Part shown: piece after piece, positions 1-8,445 of the stretch
Layout: the number at the start of each line of letters is the position of its first letter
How positions within the stretch are numbered: the first letter of the stretch is position 1
Origin: an uncultured Bacilli bacterium
Lineage (GTDB): Bacteria; Bacillota_I; Bacilli_A; RF39; UBA660
Direction: 5' to 3'
Assembly (NCBI GenBank): GCA_948543905.1
Contig: CAOVIS010000001.1
Location: forward strand, 5,780 to 28,585
DNA: 22,806 nt
Made by a program: the position numbers and the translations under genes
The notes under the pieces: model-generated
What the model was told of the DNA's origin: nothing
The model's database searches: none
What the model saw: the letters and a program-made list of their open reading frames with translations, nothing else

Positions 1-287
1 CAAACTTGTATTTCATCAAAGAAAATAACTGTATTTGAAATATTTATTCTATCACCTATAATGATTTCTATTTGTTCTATTATTTTTTGCGAATCCAAAG
101 TAGTTTTAAAAATATTAGCAATTTCTATTTCTTTTTCTAAATTAAAATAATAAAAATTATCAAAATTCTCCTCACAAAACTTTTTCAAAACATAAGTTTT
201 ACCAGTTTGTCTTGCTCCAATTAACATAAGAGGTTTTTTTGAATTTTTTTTCCAATCTTTTAATTTAACCTCAAAATTTCTATACAT
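1..287 (-). CDS. AAA-type ATPase of the DUF4143 group, N-terminal part only
   Basis: The reading frame runs off the left edge, so only about 95 N-terminal residues are visible. They contain a Walker A motif (GARQTGKT, about residues 24-31) preceded by the strand PLMLI, and a Walker B motif (VIFFDEIQ) just before the edge. This spacing and the start MYRNFEVKLKDW are typical of the AAA_14/DUF4143 ATPases, which are often annotated only as ATP-binding proteins; their role is generally unknown, though many sit in accessory regions. Two ATGs are possible, at 293 and 287. I prefer 287 because GGGTGAT lies 4-6 bases upstream of it, whereas it would abut the 293 ATG. The C-terminal DUF4143 domain would lie outside the window. 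Confidence 0.8.
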   Translation of the reverse strand, partial: MYRNFEVKLKDWKKNSKKPLMLIGARQTGKTYVLKKFCEENFDNFYYFNLEKEIEIANIFKTTLDSQKIIEQIEIIIGDRINISNTVIFFDEIQV

Positions 288-336
288 TTTCATCACCCAG
301 TAAAATAATAATATCATATATTATGATCAGTTTCAA

Positions 337-416
337 GAAAAAACGTACACTTTGCACAAAATTTTCAGGAAAAAACGTACACTTTGCACAAAATTTTCAG
401 GAAAAAACATACATTT
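337..416. repeat. Tandem 32-bp repeat, two perfect copies plus a degenerate third
   Basis: Copy 1 spans 337-368 and copy 2 spans 369-400; they are identical over 32 bp and carry the core CGTACACTTTGCACAAAA. A third, shorter and altered copy starts at 401 and fades by about 416. The array lies between the divergently placed DUF4143-type gene and pnuC. Multiple terminal repeats of this size with TGTAC cores resemble the ends of IS21-family elements. No istA/istB genes are visible, so this may be an orphan IS end or a protein-binding array. Confidence 0.8.
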
Positions 417-529
417 AAAAACTTATATTTTTCAATACTTCCTAGTAAGCCACAAAAAATTTCAATCTATCAAAATTTAATATCATTAAAATAATATTTA
501 TGTTAAAATATTTAAAAAGGTAAAGTGAA
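417..529 (+). promoter_or_regulatory. Upstream region of pnuC with an extended -10-like site
   Basis: The gap before pnuC holds no gene. An extended -10-like element TGtTAAAAT lies at 501-509, with no convincing -35, followed by the Shine-Dalgarno AAAAAGG at 514-520 and the ATG at 530. I saw no recognisable riboswitch. Confidence 0.4.
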
Positions 530-1190
530 ATGACCAAAACAAATAAAAAATATATCATAATTATTTTAATATGTATTGCTATATCCTTAATATCTGGAAT
601 AATAACTCATGATATCATAATTGGTGGATTAAATCTCTTAACTGCGCTTCTATGTGCTTATTTTTCTAGTGAAGGCAAAAGAATTAGTTACATCCTAGGT
701 TTAATTAACTATCTTTTAATAGGATATGTTTCTTTCAAAAACAAACTTTGGTTTATTTATTTTTAGCATTATAGTTTGTCCTATCTTACAAATCCAAGGA
801 TACTTAAGTTGGAGTAAACATTTAGATAAAGACCATAATGTTAAAGTAAGAGAATTCACTTTAAAGAATTCCGTAATTATTACTTTATCATGTATTTTAG
901 GAAGTTTAATATTAAGCTACTTACTAACACTTATTCCTAGCGAAAGAATAGCTTTTATGGATACTTCTTCTAATATTATTAATCTTTGTGGTGTCATATT
1001 AATGATCCTCCGCTTTAAAGAAGCTTGGTGGATATGGCTCATAAATAATATTATTGATTTAATAATTTGGATTATAACTGTTTTAGGGCAAGGTGAAGGC
1101 TCTATCATGATGCTTCTAGTATCAATTGGCTATTTATTAATAAATATCTATGGCATAATAAAATGGAATAAAGATGCTAAAAAAAATTAG
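530..1190 (+). pseudogene. pnuC: Nicotinamide mononucleotide/riboside transporter PnuC, frameshifted
   Basis: PnuC proteins are membrane channels of about 220 residues that take up nicotinamide riboside for NAD synthesis. Here the first 78 codons (530-766) end at TAG. The homologous remainder continues in the +1 frame, where the family's block FGLFIFSIIV...LQIQGYLSW follows directly, and later RFKEAWWIWLINNIIDLIIW, a typical PnuC helix with its tryptophans. Joined, the two parts give about 220 residues with several hydrophobic helices, the usual size. The break lies near 740-755, in AAAAACAAACTTTGGT, and needs one extra or two missing bases. An internal ATG at 726 has no Shine-Dalgarno, so the second half is probably not made alone. 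This could be a real inactivating mutation or a sequence error. Confidence 0.85.
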
Positions 1191-1200
1191 ACAACCTATT

Positions 1201-2136
1201 CTAATTTTTTATTAATATTCTAATTAATTCTTGCTTTTTATCTTCTGCAATAGGACTACTAGCTGCCTTATCATGGCCTTTACCACCAAAAGCTTCTGCA
1301 ATTAATCTAACATTTACATTATCTTTAATATTGCGATATGAAATAGTTCCATAATCAAGAGCTACCAGCATTACAAAATCCATATCAAAACCATTTTGTC
1401 TTAAATATTCTGCTAAATCATTACGATATTCGTAATCTATAAATATAATCCCAGCTTTTAATCCCAAAACTTTTTTATAATATATTTTCTTAGCATAGAA
1501 AGATAATTTTTCTTGAACTTGCTTTAATTTATTTTTAATTAACATCTCCTCAAGCTCACTAAATTCAAAATTATCTGTTAACTTTTTTAGTTTTTGACAC
1601 ATTAATTCAATATAACCATTACAACCAACCACATTAAATAGTAATGTTAATTCATGAGGCCTCTCTTCGTGATATTTAGTTTTCCACTCCCAAGTATCAT
1701 ATTTTCTAGTAAGTTCTGAAAACTCTCTTATTGCTGTATTTTTAGTGTCAATAAAATTATAGCTAACCAAATAATAGTAAAATAAACTTGTTCCACTACA
1801 TAAACCTATTTCATCAGCCACTTTTATTGTCGTAAATGCATATTTATCAAAATTTTCTTTTAAAGCCGATTCATGATGATCAAACACCAAAAATTTATTA
1901 TTTAACTTATCATCACTAGCTACCTTACTAAGCATAGGCTCTTCTAGCCACATATCCGTCACAAATATTTTGTCATAGCTATAAATACTACCATCATCAT
2001 AAAATTTTGCTATTTCATTTTGTAAATCAAAAGTTTCGCATAACACATAAGTAACATCATCAAAAGCTAATTTTGCAAGTATTGCTCCACCCATTCCATC
2101 AATATCACTTTTATGTGTAAATATAAGTACTCTCAT
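1201..2136 (-). CDS. DHH-family phosphoesterase, NrnB-like nanoRNase
   Basis: This 311-residue protein has the DHH superfamily signatures: HKSDIDGMGGA (D11, D13), VTDMW (D61), FDHHES (D86-H87-H88) and a C-terminal DHHA1-type GGKGHDKAASS. DHH enzymes of the NrnB/YngD group are Mn-dependent exonucleases that degrade oligoribonucleotides or hydrolyse cyclic or linear dinucleotides. The assignment to nanoRNase rather than another DHH phosphodiesterase is inference, and the protein is shorter than Bacillus subtilis NrnB (about 400 aa). The start is the ATG at 2136, preceded by GGGAGG at 2147-2152. An upstream in-frame TTG (2154) would put that site inside the gene. It follows pnp, which makes an RNA-turnover pairing attractive, but the pnp terminator lies between them. 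Confidence 0.85.
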   Translation of the reverse strand: MRVLIFTHKSDIDGMGGAILAKLAFDDVTYVLCETFDLQNEIAKFYDDGSIYSYDKIFVTDMWLEEPMLSKVASDDKLNNKFLVFDHHESALKENFDKYAFTTIKVADEIGLCSGTSLFYYYLVSYNFIDTKNTAIREFSELTRKYDTWEWKTKYHEERPHELTLLFNVVGCNGYIELMCQKLKKLTDNFEFSELEEMLIKNKLKQVQEKLSFYAKKIYYKKVLGLKAGIIFIDYEYRNDLAEYLRQNGFDMDFVMLVALDYGTISYRNIKDNVNVRLIAEAFGGKGHDKAASSPIAEDKKQELIRILIKN

Positions 2137-2152
2137 TTTTAAACTGCCTCCC

Positions 2153-2180
2153 AAAAAAAGATAAACAAATATTTATCTTT
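2153..2180 (-). terminator. Rho-independent terminator after pnp
   Basis: A perfect 9-bp stem (AAAGATAAA / TTTATCTTT, loop of 6) begins just after the pnp stop and is followed by a T run on the minus strand. The T run abuts the Shine-Dalgarno of the next gene, so read-through would still feed the DHH gene. Confidence 0.8.
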
Positions 2181-4337
2181 CTATTTCTTACTAGATTTTT
2201 TTGAGCTTTCATTACTTTTAGGTAGTGCTGCTTTCCTAGATAAATTAAGCCTTCCGCGATTATCAAAACCAAGAGCTTTAACTAAAATCTTATCCCCAAC
2301 ACTAACAATATCTTTTGGTTTATCAACTCGTTTTACATCAAGCTCTGATACATGAACTAATCCTTCACATCCTGACCAAAGTTCTACAAAGCAACCAAAG
2401 TCTTCCACTTTTACAACTTTACCAGTATAAACAGTATTTATCTCAACTTCTCTTACCACATCTTCAATCATTTTTCTCGTTTTTGCAATAATCTCCGCAT
2501 CAGTATGATATATAATTACTCGACCATCATCTTCAAGGTCTACTTTAACTGCATCTTTATCATTAACAGATTTAACATTACTTGCCTCTAAGATAATTTT
2601 GGTAATCATATCACCTCCACGGCCAATAACATCTTTAATCTTATCAGGATTAATCTTAAATGTATCAATTTTAGGAGCATACTTACTTAAACTCTTACGA
2701 GGTTCACTAATACATTTTTCCATTGTATCCAAAATTTGTAATCGCGCCTTCTTAGCTTGAGCTAAAGCTTCTTTTAAAATTTTCTCTGTAACTCCTTTAA
2801 TCTTAATATCCATTTGTAAAGCACAAATACCTTTTTTTGTACCCGCTACTTTAAAATCCATATCACCCATATGGTCTTCTAAACCTTGAATATCAGTTAA
2901 AATTGTATATTTTTTACCTTTCTCTATCAATCCCATAGCAATACCTGCAACAGGAGCTTTAATAGGGACGCCCGCTGCCATTAAACTTAAACAACCTGCG
3001 CAAATAGTCGCTTGACTACTACTACCATTTGACTCTAATATTTCACTTACAACTCTAATAGTATAAGGAAATTCTTCTTCACTAGGTATTACTTGAGCAA
3101 GAGCTCTTTCCCCTAAAGCTCCATGACCAATTTCCCGCCTTCCTGGCGCTCCATATCTTCCCGTTTCCCCCACTGAAAATGAAGGGAAATTATAATGAAG
3201 CATAAATCTTTTAGAATCTTCAAGACCTAAACCATCTAAAATTTGATGTTCACCAATTGCCCCTAAGGTTGTAGTTGCCAAACTCTGAGTTTCACCTCTT
3301 GTAAATAATGCTGAACCATGTGTTCTAGGTAATAAATCTATTTGGCAATCAAGCGGCCTAATTTCATCTATTGCTCTTCCATCAGGCCTAATTTTCTTAT
3401 CTGTAATAAGTTCTCTAACTAAATTAGCTTCTAACATATCACCTAATTTTTCTACTTGTTTTAGCTTTTCATCTTTATCTTCATCTTCGGCATACACCTC
3501 ACTAAAGTTTTCAACTAAACTTGTCTTTACTGCTTCTACAGCTTCAGCTTTTGCTAGTTTTCCATCAACTTTTAATGCTTTTAGCATAGCATCACGAGCA
3601 AATTCATTTACACTAGCTTCAATTTCTGCATCCATTACTTCTCGAGCAAGTTCTATTTTTTCTGCTCCAACTTCCGCAATAATCTCTTTTTGAAAATCAC
3701 ATAATTTCTTTAAATTTTCATGGCCAAACATCAAAGCTTCTAACATTTCTTTCTCACTTAATTCTTGTGCTCCTGCCTCAACCATACATATAGCTTCATT
3801 TGTACCTGCAACAGTTAAAGATAAAGTGCTATTATCAATTTGCTCAGCAGTAGGATTAATAATTAATTCTTTTCCTACTTTACCTACTGTTACTCCTGCA
3901 ACCGGACCATCAAATGGTATCTTTGAAATTCCAAGACATAAACTAGTACCAAACAACGCTGCCATAACTGGTGAATTATCTGGATCTACTGATAAAACAG
4001 TATTTACAACTTGAATTTCTTGACGTAATGCCTCATCAAACATTGGTCTAATAGGACGATCAATTAGCCTTGCCGCCAATGTTGCATCTTCACTAGGCCG
4101 TCCCTCACGTTTAATAAATCCCCCTGGAATTTTACCTACCGAATATAATTTTTCTTGATATAAAACTTGAAGTGGAAAAAAATCTTGCCCTAAAACTTCT
4201 TTTCCCATTACACAAACCGATAATACTACTGTATCTCCATATCTAACTAAAACAGCCCCATCAGTTTGTTTAGCCATCTCTCCTATTTCAACTATTAAAT
4301 CTCGACCTAAAAAATCTAACTTAAATACTTTCTTCAT
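2181..4337 (-). CDS. pnp: Polyribonucleotide nucleotidyltransferase (PNPase)
   Basis: PNPase is a trimeric 3'-to-5' phosphorolytic exoribonuclease and degradosome partner. The 718 residues match the family length (about 700-720) and show the full architecture: a first RNase PH domain (about 10-140, [21 protein letters not shown]), a helical linker, a second RNase PH domain (about 310-540, with [16 protein letters not shown] and the acidic [11 protein letters not shown] site), a KH domain ([12 protein letters not shown]) and an S1 domain ([28 protein letters not shown]). A short Lys/Ser tail ends the protein. ATG at 4337 is preceded by GAAGGAG. It lies 52 bp downstream of rpsO, the ancient rpsO-pnp pairing, with a hairpin in the gap that can act as a partial terminator or processing site. 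Confidence 0.98.
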   Translation of the reverse strand: MKKVFKLDFLGRDLIVEIGEMAKQTDGAVLVRYGDTVVLSVCVMGKEVLGQDFFPLQVLYQEKLYSVGKIPGGFIKREGRPSEDATLAARLIDRPIRPMFDEALRQEIQVVNTVLSVDPDNSPVMAALFGTSLCLGISKIPFDGPVAGVTVGKVGKELIINPTAEQIDNSTLSLTVAGTNEAICMVEAGAQELSEKEMLEALMFGHENLKKLCDFQKEIIAEVGAEKIELAREVMDAEIEASVNEFARDAMLKALKVDGKLAKAEAVEAVKTSLVENFSEVYAEDEDKDEKLKQVEKLGDMLEANLVRELITDKKIRPDGRAIDEIRPLDCQIDLLPRTHGSALFTRGETQSLATTTLGAIGEHQILDGLGLEDSKRFMLHYNFPSFSVGETGRYGAPGRREIGHGALGERALAQVIPSEEEFPYTIRVVSEILESNGSSSQATICAGCLSLMAAGVPIKAPVAGIAMGLIEKGKKYTILTDIQGLEDHMGDMDFKVAGTKKGICALQMDIKIKGVTEKILKEALAQAKKARLQILDTMEKCISEPRKSLSKYAPKIDTFKINPDKIKDVIGRGGDMITKIILEASNVKSVNDKDAVKVDLEDDGRVIIYHTDAEIIAKTRKMIEDVVREVEINTVYTGKVVKVEDFGCFVELWSGCEGLVHVSELDVKRVDKPKDIVSVGDKILVKALGFDNRGRLNLSRKAALPKSNESSKKSSKK

Positions 4338-4362
4338 TTATTTCTCCTTCTATTATTTTTAA

Positions 4363-4390
4363 ATAAAAAGACACTAAAAAGTATAGTGCC
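4363..4390 (-). terminator. Hairpin terminator between rpsO and pnp
   Basis: The stem GGCACTA / TAGTGTC (one G-T pair, loop of 7) starts at the rpsO stop codon and is followed by TTTTTATTT on the minus strand. In many bacteria a hairpin at this place limits or processes rpsO-pnp read-through. Confidence 0.75.
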
Positions 4391-4659
4391 TATTTTCTTA
4401 ATCCAAGTTTACTAATTACATTACGATAACTAACAACATCGTTTTCCTTTAAGTAAGCAAGTAATTTTCTTCTTTTACCAACTTTCTTTAAAAGTCCCCG
4501 ATTACTATGAAAGTCATGTTTATGTACCTTTAAATGCTCTGTTAAATCATTAATTTCTGCGGTTAGAATTGCAATTTGTACTTCCGTAGAACCACAATCT
4601 TTATCATTCTTACCAAATTCTTTAACTAATTTAGCACGCATTTCTTTTGTAACTGCCAT
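4390..4659 (-). CDS. rpsO: 30S ribosomal protein S15
   Basis: S15 binds the three-way junction of 16S rRNA helices 20-22 and starts assembly of the platform. The 89 residues are the standard length and carry the conserved blocks [24 protein letters not shown] (RNA-facing helix), [24 protein letters not shown] and a C-terminal Y-R-x-VI-x-KLGLRK. ATG at 4659 follows a strong AAGGAGG at 4665-4671. It is the first gene of rpsO-pnp, driven by the promoter at 4741-4769, with a leader of about 75 nt that can fold and may mediate autoregulation. Confidence 0.98.
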   Translation of the reverse strand: MAVTKEMRAKLVKEFGKNDKDCGSTEVQIAILTAEINDLTEHLKVHKHDFHSNRGLLKKVGKRRKLLAYLKENDVVSYRNVISKLGLRK

Positions 4660-4671
4660 AATATCCTCCTT

Positions 4672-4734
4672 AAAATCTAATCGGTTTCATCCCAGTATAA
4701 ATTCGGAATTCTATTTAAACCGCGATAAAACTTC
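4672..4734 (-). promoter_or_regulatory. rpsO leader with a foldable element, possible S15 autoregulatory site
   Basis: Between the inferred transcription start (about 4734) and the Shine-Dalgarno, CGGTTT (4717-4722) can pair with AAACCG (4682-4687). Inside it TAAAT and ATTTA can form a nested hairpin, leaving an asymmetric TACTGGGATG strand. S15 leaders in several phyla form unrelated structures that bind S15 near the ribosome-binding site. This one is a candidate by position only. Confidence 0.45.
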
Positions 4735-4740
4735 AATAAC

Positions 4741-4769
4741 ATTATATTATATTAAATCCCAAAAATCAA
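4741..4769 (-). promoter_or_regulatory. Sigma-A promoter of rpsO
   Basis: TTGATT (-35, 4764-4769), a spacer of exactly 17 bp, and a consensus TATAAT (-10, 4741-4746). The -35 abuts the stop codon of the preceding 714-codon gene. Confidence 0.85.
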
Positions 4770-6914
4770 CTATTTTTTTAAACCCCTACTTCTATTTTCA
4801 AATATTGCCATAATTTTATCTGTCATATCTTTATCACCAATAAGTTTTTTCACATCTAAACTTCTTATATATGCTAAAAATTCTCTACTACTTACTACAC
4901 ATTTAATTTCTTTAAAAGCTTTATCACCTTTTATTCCCGTAATTATAAGCGGAAAATCACCTAAAACTGCATAAAATATTTTAAAATCTCTTCCTTTATA
5001 TTTTACCTTGAAAGGTAAATTAAGTCCTAAAACTTCTTTATCTTGAGCAATATTTCCTGAAATTATCTTATTTAAATTAATTCTTATCTCTTTATAATCA
5101 CTTTTTAAAGCCTTATTTACCTCATCTAAAAGTAACTCTTTATAATAAATGATTGATGGCTTATCTTCTACTATACCTTCTTTCTTTAGTCTTAATATTC
5201 TCTTTAAATCTTCTACATATGAATCAAGCTCTAAAATTAATTCATTATCTTCATCTAAATTACTATCAAATAATAAATCAAAAATAGCATTTATTTCTTT
5301 TAAAACTGCCGTTGCCTCTACATTTCCACTAATTTGTGCTTTATCAAGTAATTCTTTATCATCACCAAGTAATTTTTCTTTTAACTTAACTATTATATCT
5401 TTTTTTTCTTTCTCTTCGCTTAATCTAATTAAATTAATCATTTGTCTATAATAATCCATTTTTTGTGCTTCACTTAAATTAGATTCCTTAAGTAACGTTT
5501 TAAATTCTTCTAATTCACATACCCGAATAACTTTTCCATTTAAAATATAATCATCTAAAGGATTTACAAAACATTTTGAACTTTCATATCTAACTTGTCT
5601 TTGTTTAATATACCTCGTCATATTATCCATAGCTTTTTCTTTTAATTCACTTAAATTATCTTCAGTTGGCAATAAAAATTTTATCATTGATTCCATAAAG
5701 TAATCTAAATACTTAGAATATAACTCTAAAAATAAATCTTCATTGCTTTCATTAATCTTAAAATCTCCACTTATAAGGGAAGCCATTTTAATTTCTAAGT
5801 CCTGAATTTTCTTTTCTGAATTGTTTAAATCTTCTTTTATCTCTTCACCATTAATTTTAATTCCCGTTAATATGACATATTGTAAATCTGGAATATTTCT
5901 TATCGTTCCTAAAGCTATTCTTGGCAAACCAAAACTTTTTAAAATTAAACCTCGATGTGTAAAACAATCAAAAAGTGAAGCAATGCTATCTTTATCTTGT
6001 AATAATTTATATATTAAATTATTCGTATCTTCTAAAATTTTAGCTAAAGTTACATCATCAGTCCAACCAAAATTATATTCATTATTCATTTTTGCAATAA
6101 TTTGTTTTTTTGATACCCCATCAATATATCTATAATTAAAATAAACATAATTACAAAAAGTATTTAATTTTTGCCTAATGCTTTCATTTATAGCTAGACT
6201 ACTATTAAAATTTTCAATCAAAATATCAACTAATTGATCATCAATATCTCTTCTATCTTGAAAATACATTTTTTTAATTATTTCTAATAATTCATCTAAT
6301 CTTTCTAATACAACATATTTATCAAATAGTTTATCCATTTTTTCTTGATTTAATACTAAGCCAAAATAATATTTAGATTTTTTCTCAAATGTTTCATAGT
6401 CACAATCTTTAAGTGCTTTCAAAATTTCTTTTTCAATTTCCAAAGAACTAGCTACATAATCTTCATAAGATTTTAATGTATTAATTTTACCCGAATTTCC
6501 TGTCTTTACATTAGCTTCAATTAAACTAACATAAATTCTTGCTATAAAACTATAATCTATTAAAGATTCATTACTAAATAAATTTGTCATAAATATAACA
6601 ATACTACTAATACCTTTACTAAAATTTTTATAAACACTTTTAAGTTCCAATTCCGTTTCATTCATCTCTGATTGCACACAGCTAATATATTTCTCCATCG
6701 CCGATATTATCAACTTATAATCATCTTTACTTTTTAAATCAATTCCTAAAGAATATGTTTTATTAACACTTCTCAAAAAATCAAAATTTCTATTAGCATA
6801 AGCAACATTTAACTGATTTAAAACTTTTTTTAAAGATTCCAAATGTCCATTTTCCATTAAAATATTATTCTTAAGTATTTTTATTAACTCATTCTTATAT
6901 TCACTATATGTCAT
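4770..6914 (-). CDS. Unrecognised large helical protein, 714 aa
   Basis: I do not recognise this protein. It is cytoplasmic by appearance: no signal peptide and no clear membrane segment. Most of it is charged and helix-prone, rich in Lys, Glu, Leu and Ile, with stretches that could form coiled coils (about 395-415 and 500-540). The C-terminal 110 residues look more globular (LNLPFKVKYKGRDFKIFYAVLGDFPLIITGIKG). ATG at 6914 follows AGGAGG. It has its own promoter (6938-6966) with an inverted repeat inside, and it follows two further unknown genes on the same strand. The reading frame is intact over 2.1 kb, so it is clearly a gene. It is probably lineage-specific. Confidence 0.85.
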   Translation of the reverse strand: MTYSEYKNELIKILKNNILMENGHLESLKKVLNQLNVAYANRNFDFLRSVNKTYSLGIDLKSKDDYKLIISAMEKYISCVQSEMNETELELKSVYKNFSKGISSIVIFMTNLFSNESLIDYSFIARIYVSLIEANVKTGNSGKINTLKSYEDYVASSLEIEKEILKALKDCDYETFEKKSKYYFGLVLNQEKMDKLFDKYVVLERLDELLEIIKKMYFQDRRDIDDQLVDILIENFNSSLAINESIRQKLNTFCNYVYFNYRYIDGVSKKQIIAKMNNEYNFGWTDDVTLAKILEDTNNLIYKLLQDKDSIASLFDCFTHRGLILKSFGLPRIALGTIRNIPDLQYVILTGIKINGEEIKEDLNNSEKKIQDLEIKMASLISGDFKINESNEDLFLELYSKYLDYFMESMIKFLLPTEDNLSELKEKAMDNMTRYIKQRQVRYESSKCFVNPLDDYILNGKVIRVCELEEFKTLLKESNLSEAQKMDYYRQMINLIRLSEEKEKKDIIVKLKEKLLGDDKELLDKAQISGNVEATAVLKEINAIFDLLFDSNLDEDNELILELDSYVEDLKRILRLKKEGIVEDKPSIIYYKELLLDEVNKALKSDYKEIRINLNKIISGNIAQDKEVLGLNLPFKVKYKGRDFKIFYAVLGDFPLIITGIKGDKAFKEIKCVVSSREFLAYIRSLDVKKLIGDKDMTDKIMAIFENRSRGLKK

Positions 6915-6935
6915 AATTTGCCTCCTAAAGTGCTC

Positions 6936-6966
6936 CTATTTTAACACTTTAAAATAGCAAAGTCAA
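6936..6966 (-). promoter_or_regulatory. Promoter of the 714-aa gene with an embedded inverted repeat
   Basis: TTGACT (6961-6966), a 17-bp spacer and TAAAAT with an extended TG (-10, 6938-6943). A perfect 9-bp inverted repeat, CTATTTTAA cact TTAAAATAG (6936-6957), covers the -10 and most of the spacer, a good place for a repressor. Confidence 0.65.
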
Positions 6967-6968
6967 AT

Positions 6969-7514
6969 CTATTTTTTCCTTGCTCTATCCATTGCATTCT
7001 TGCTTGGAAAAGTAAGCCCATTAAAATTAAAATCACAAGTATATAAAACCCTATTATCTTTAGTATCTACAATAAAAGGTTCTCTATTTCTAATTACCAT
7101 ATAATATTCGTATTCTTGAAGTTCTATCCCATACCTCGTATATACTATATTATCATGTAAAAAACCTTTAGATATTTTTATATAGTCTTTTTCGTTTATT
7201 AAAAAAGCAATTTGATCTATACTAAATTCTTCTTTTAAATTAATATAATTTTTTTCAACATCATAAAAACGATATATTTCAGTTACAACTTTAAGTAAAC
7301 TAATAATAACATCAATATTAAACACCTCATATTTAGTAAAAATATTAAATACCCCATTATCACCAGGTATAATTAAATCAAAATGCCTTAATTTTAGATT
7401 TTCTAAATATAAAATCCATTCTTTAATAATTCCTGAACCATAAAATTCTCGATAATAATCAATTTTTTTAAAAATATCTATCCATGCCTCTATATTTAAA
7501 ACTATCTTCTCCAT
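6969..7514 (-). CDS. Unrecognised 181-aa protein
   Basis: No family is recognised. The protein is soluble-looking with a helical N-terminal two thirds and a beta-rich end (YEYYMVIRNREPFIVDTKDNRVLYTCDF) that finishes in a basic tail, AMDRARKK. I chose the ATG at 7514 because GGGTGG lies five bases upstream; a GTG at 7523 would overlap that site. The gene begins 12 bp after the stop of the upstream 220-codon gene, so the two are very probably co-transcribed and may act together. Confidence 0.75.
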   Translation of the reverse strand: MEKIVLNIEAWIDIFKKIDYYREFYGSGIIKEWILYLENLKLRHFDLIIPGDNGVFNIFTKYEVFNIDVIISLLKVVTEIYRFYDVEKNYINLKEEFSIDQIAFLINEKDYIKISKGFLHDNIVYTRYGIELQEYEYYMVIRNREPFIVDTKDNRVLYTCDFNFNGLTFPSKNAMDRARKK

Positions 7515-7526
7515 TCTAACCACCCT

Positions 7527-8189
7527 TTATTTTTGAAGAATTCTTTTAACCACCTGTTCAAAAGTTACTTCTTTTGTATAGCTCTCATTACTATTAATTA
7601 ATGTAAAATCACTTAAAATATTACCTTCTAAATCTATCACATAAGATATAATTTCTAAAATATTATCATTATTATCATAAACATAATAGCAAACCTCACC
7701 ACATATAACTCCATAATTACTATTAAATTTAAATTCTCCTACATAATGTATGATATCCGTAATAAATATTTTACTAACCGGATTGTATAAAGCATAAGAC
7801 TTAACTTCCCTATTACTTATATCTATTTTTATAACATTATCATTAAGTACTTCAAAATCATTAGCATTTCCTTTTACATTAATTCTAAACCCTCCCTCAA
7901 CATATGTTGCATCATAAAACATAAGTCCATCTTTATCAGAGTTATAAAGATAAATAAAATTATCATGAGGAAGCACTACTAATTTAATTAAATAATTGTG
8001 AGGCGAAAAATCTAAAATAACATTGTAATCCTTATCAACTACTCCAATCCCTTTAATATTAAATATTACCCCATCACTAATAGAATAATAAAAAGCATCC
8101 ACAATTCCATATCCATTAGAAAATTTAATACTACTCTTAGAAACAAATATCTGTACATCATTAAAGTTTAAAGTTACACAATTAGGCAT
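7527..8189 (-). CDS. Unrecognised beta-rich 220-aa protein
   Basis: No family is recognised. The sequence alternates short strands and turns throughout (FSNGYGIVDAFYYSISDG, IKGIGVVDKDYNVILDFSPH, KDGLMFYDATYVEGGF, VIDLEGNILSDFTL). The repeated 'D-x-x-x-V/I-L-x-D/S-F' phrasing recalls bladed or WG-like repeat proteins, but I cannot assign it. There is no signal peptide. ATG at 8189 has only a weak AAAGAGTGAT site. It is the first gene after a strong promoter at 8219-8247 and is followed within 12 bp by the 181-aa gene. Confidence 0.75.
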   Translation of the reverse strand: MPNCVTLNFNDVQIFVSKSSIKFSNGYGIVDAFYYSISDGVIFNIKGIGVVDKDYNVILDFSPHNYLIKLVVLPHDNFIYLYNSDKDGLMFYDATYVEGGFRINVKGNANDFEVLNDNVIKIDISNREVKSYALYNPVSKIFITDIIHYVGEFKFNSNYGVICGEVCYYVYDNNDNILEIISYVIDLEGNILSDFTLINSNESYTKEVTFEQVVKRILQK

Positions 8190-8218
8190 AATATCACTCT
8201 TTCTAAAATTTAGTCTCT

Positions 8219-8247
8219 ATTATATCTTAAATTAAAATTTTTCACAA
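8219..8247 (-). promoter_or_regulatory. Sigma-A promoter of the unknown gene cluster
   Basis: TTGTGA (8242-8247), 17-bp spacer, TATAAT (8219-8224). It diverges from the tRNA-Thr promoter only about 15 bp away. Confidence 0.8.
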
Positions 8248-8262
8248 TTAAAAACTGAGTTG

Positions 8263-8292
8263 TTTACAAAACATTTGTAAATATGCTATAAT
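8263..8292 (+). promoter_or_regulatory. Promoter of tRNA-Thr, overlapped by an inverted repeat
   Basis: TTTACA (8263-8268), 18-bp spacer, TATAAT (8287-8292), eleven bases before the tRNA. A perfect 8-bp inverted repeat, TTTACAAA aca TTTGTAAA (8263-8281), covers the -35 and half the spacer. Confidence 0.7.
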
Positions 8293-8303
8293 TAACTTGT
8301 CTT

Positions 8304-8379
8304 GCTGAAATAGCTCAGTCGGTAGAGCAACGCACTCGTAATGCGTAGGTCGCAGGTTCGATTCCTGTTTTCAGCACCA
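8304..8379 (+). tRNA. tRNA-Thr (anticodon CGU)
   Basis: A complete 76-nt cloverleaf: acceptor GCTGAAA / TTTCAGC, D arm GCTC / GAGC, anticodon stem ACGCA / TGCGT around loop CTCGTAA (anticodon CGT at 8337-8339), T arm GCAGG / CCTGT with TTCGATT, discriminator A and an encoded CCA. It reads ACG codons. It has its own promoter and stands alone. tRNA genes are common integration sites and accessory genes follow, but I found no second copy of its 3' end in the window. Confidence 0.97.
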
Positions 8380-8391
8380 GATTGATAGGAA

Positions 8392-8445
8392 ACTCGAACT
8401 TTTCGAGTGTTAAAAGCGACTTGTCAAAAAAGCCGTTTTTTTTGA
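8392..8445 (+). terminator. tRNA-Thr trailer with two hairpins
   Basis: ACTCGAA ctt TTCGAGT (8392-8408) is followed by TCAAAAAA gccg TTTTTTTTGA (8424-8445), an A/T-rich terminator-like hairpin. The second is the probable end of the tRNA transcript. Confidence 0.5.

Noticed and set aside
337..416. CRISPR array
   Set aside because: The 32-bp units are directly adjacent with no spacers and there are no cas genes.
726..770. Programmed frameshift in pnuC
   Set aside because: The needed shift is +1, whereas the AAAAAC stretch would favour -1; no stimulatory structure is seen and PnuC is not known to use frameshifting.
5149..6135. Plus-strand open frames inside the 714-codon gene
   Set aside because: Antisense shadows with Ser/Phe-rich composition and no ribosome-binding sites.
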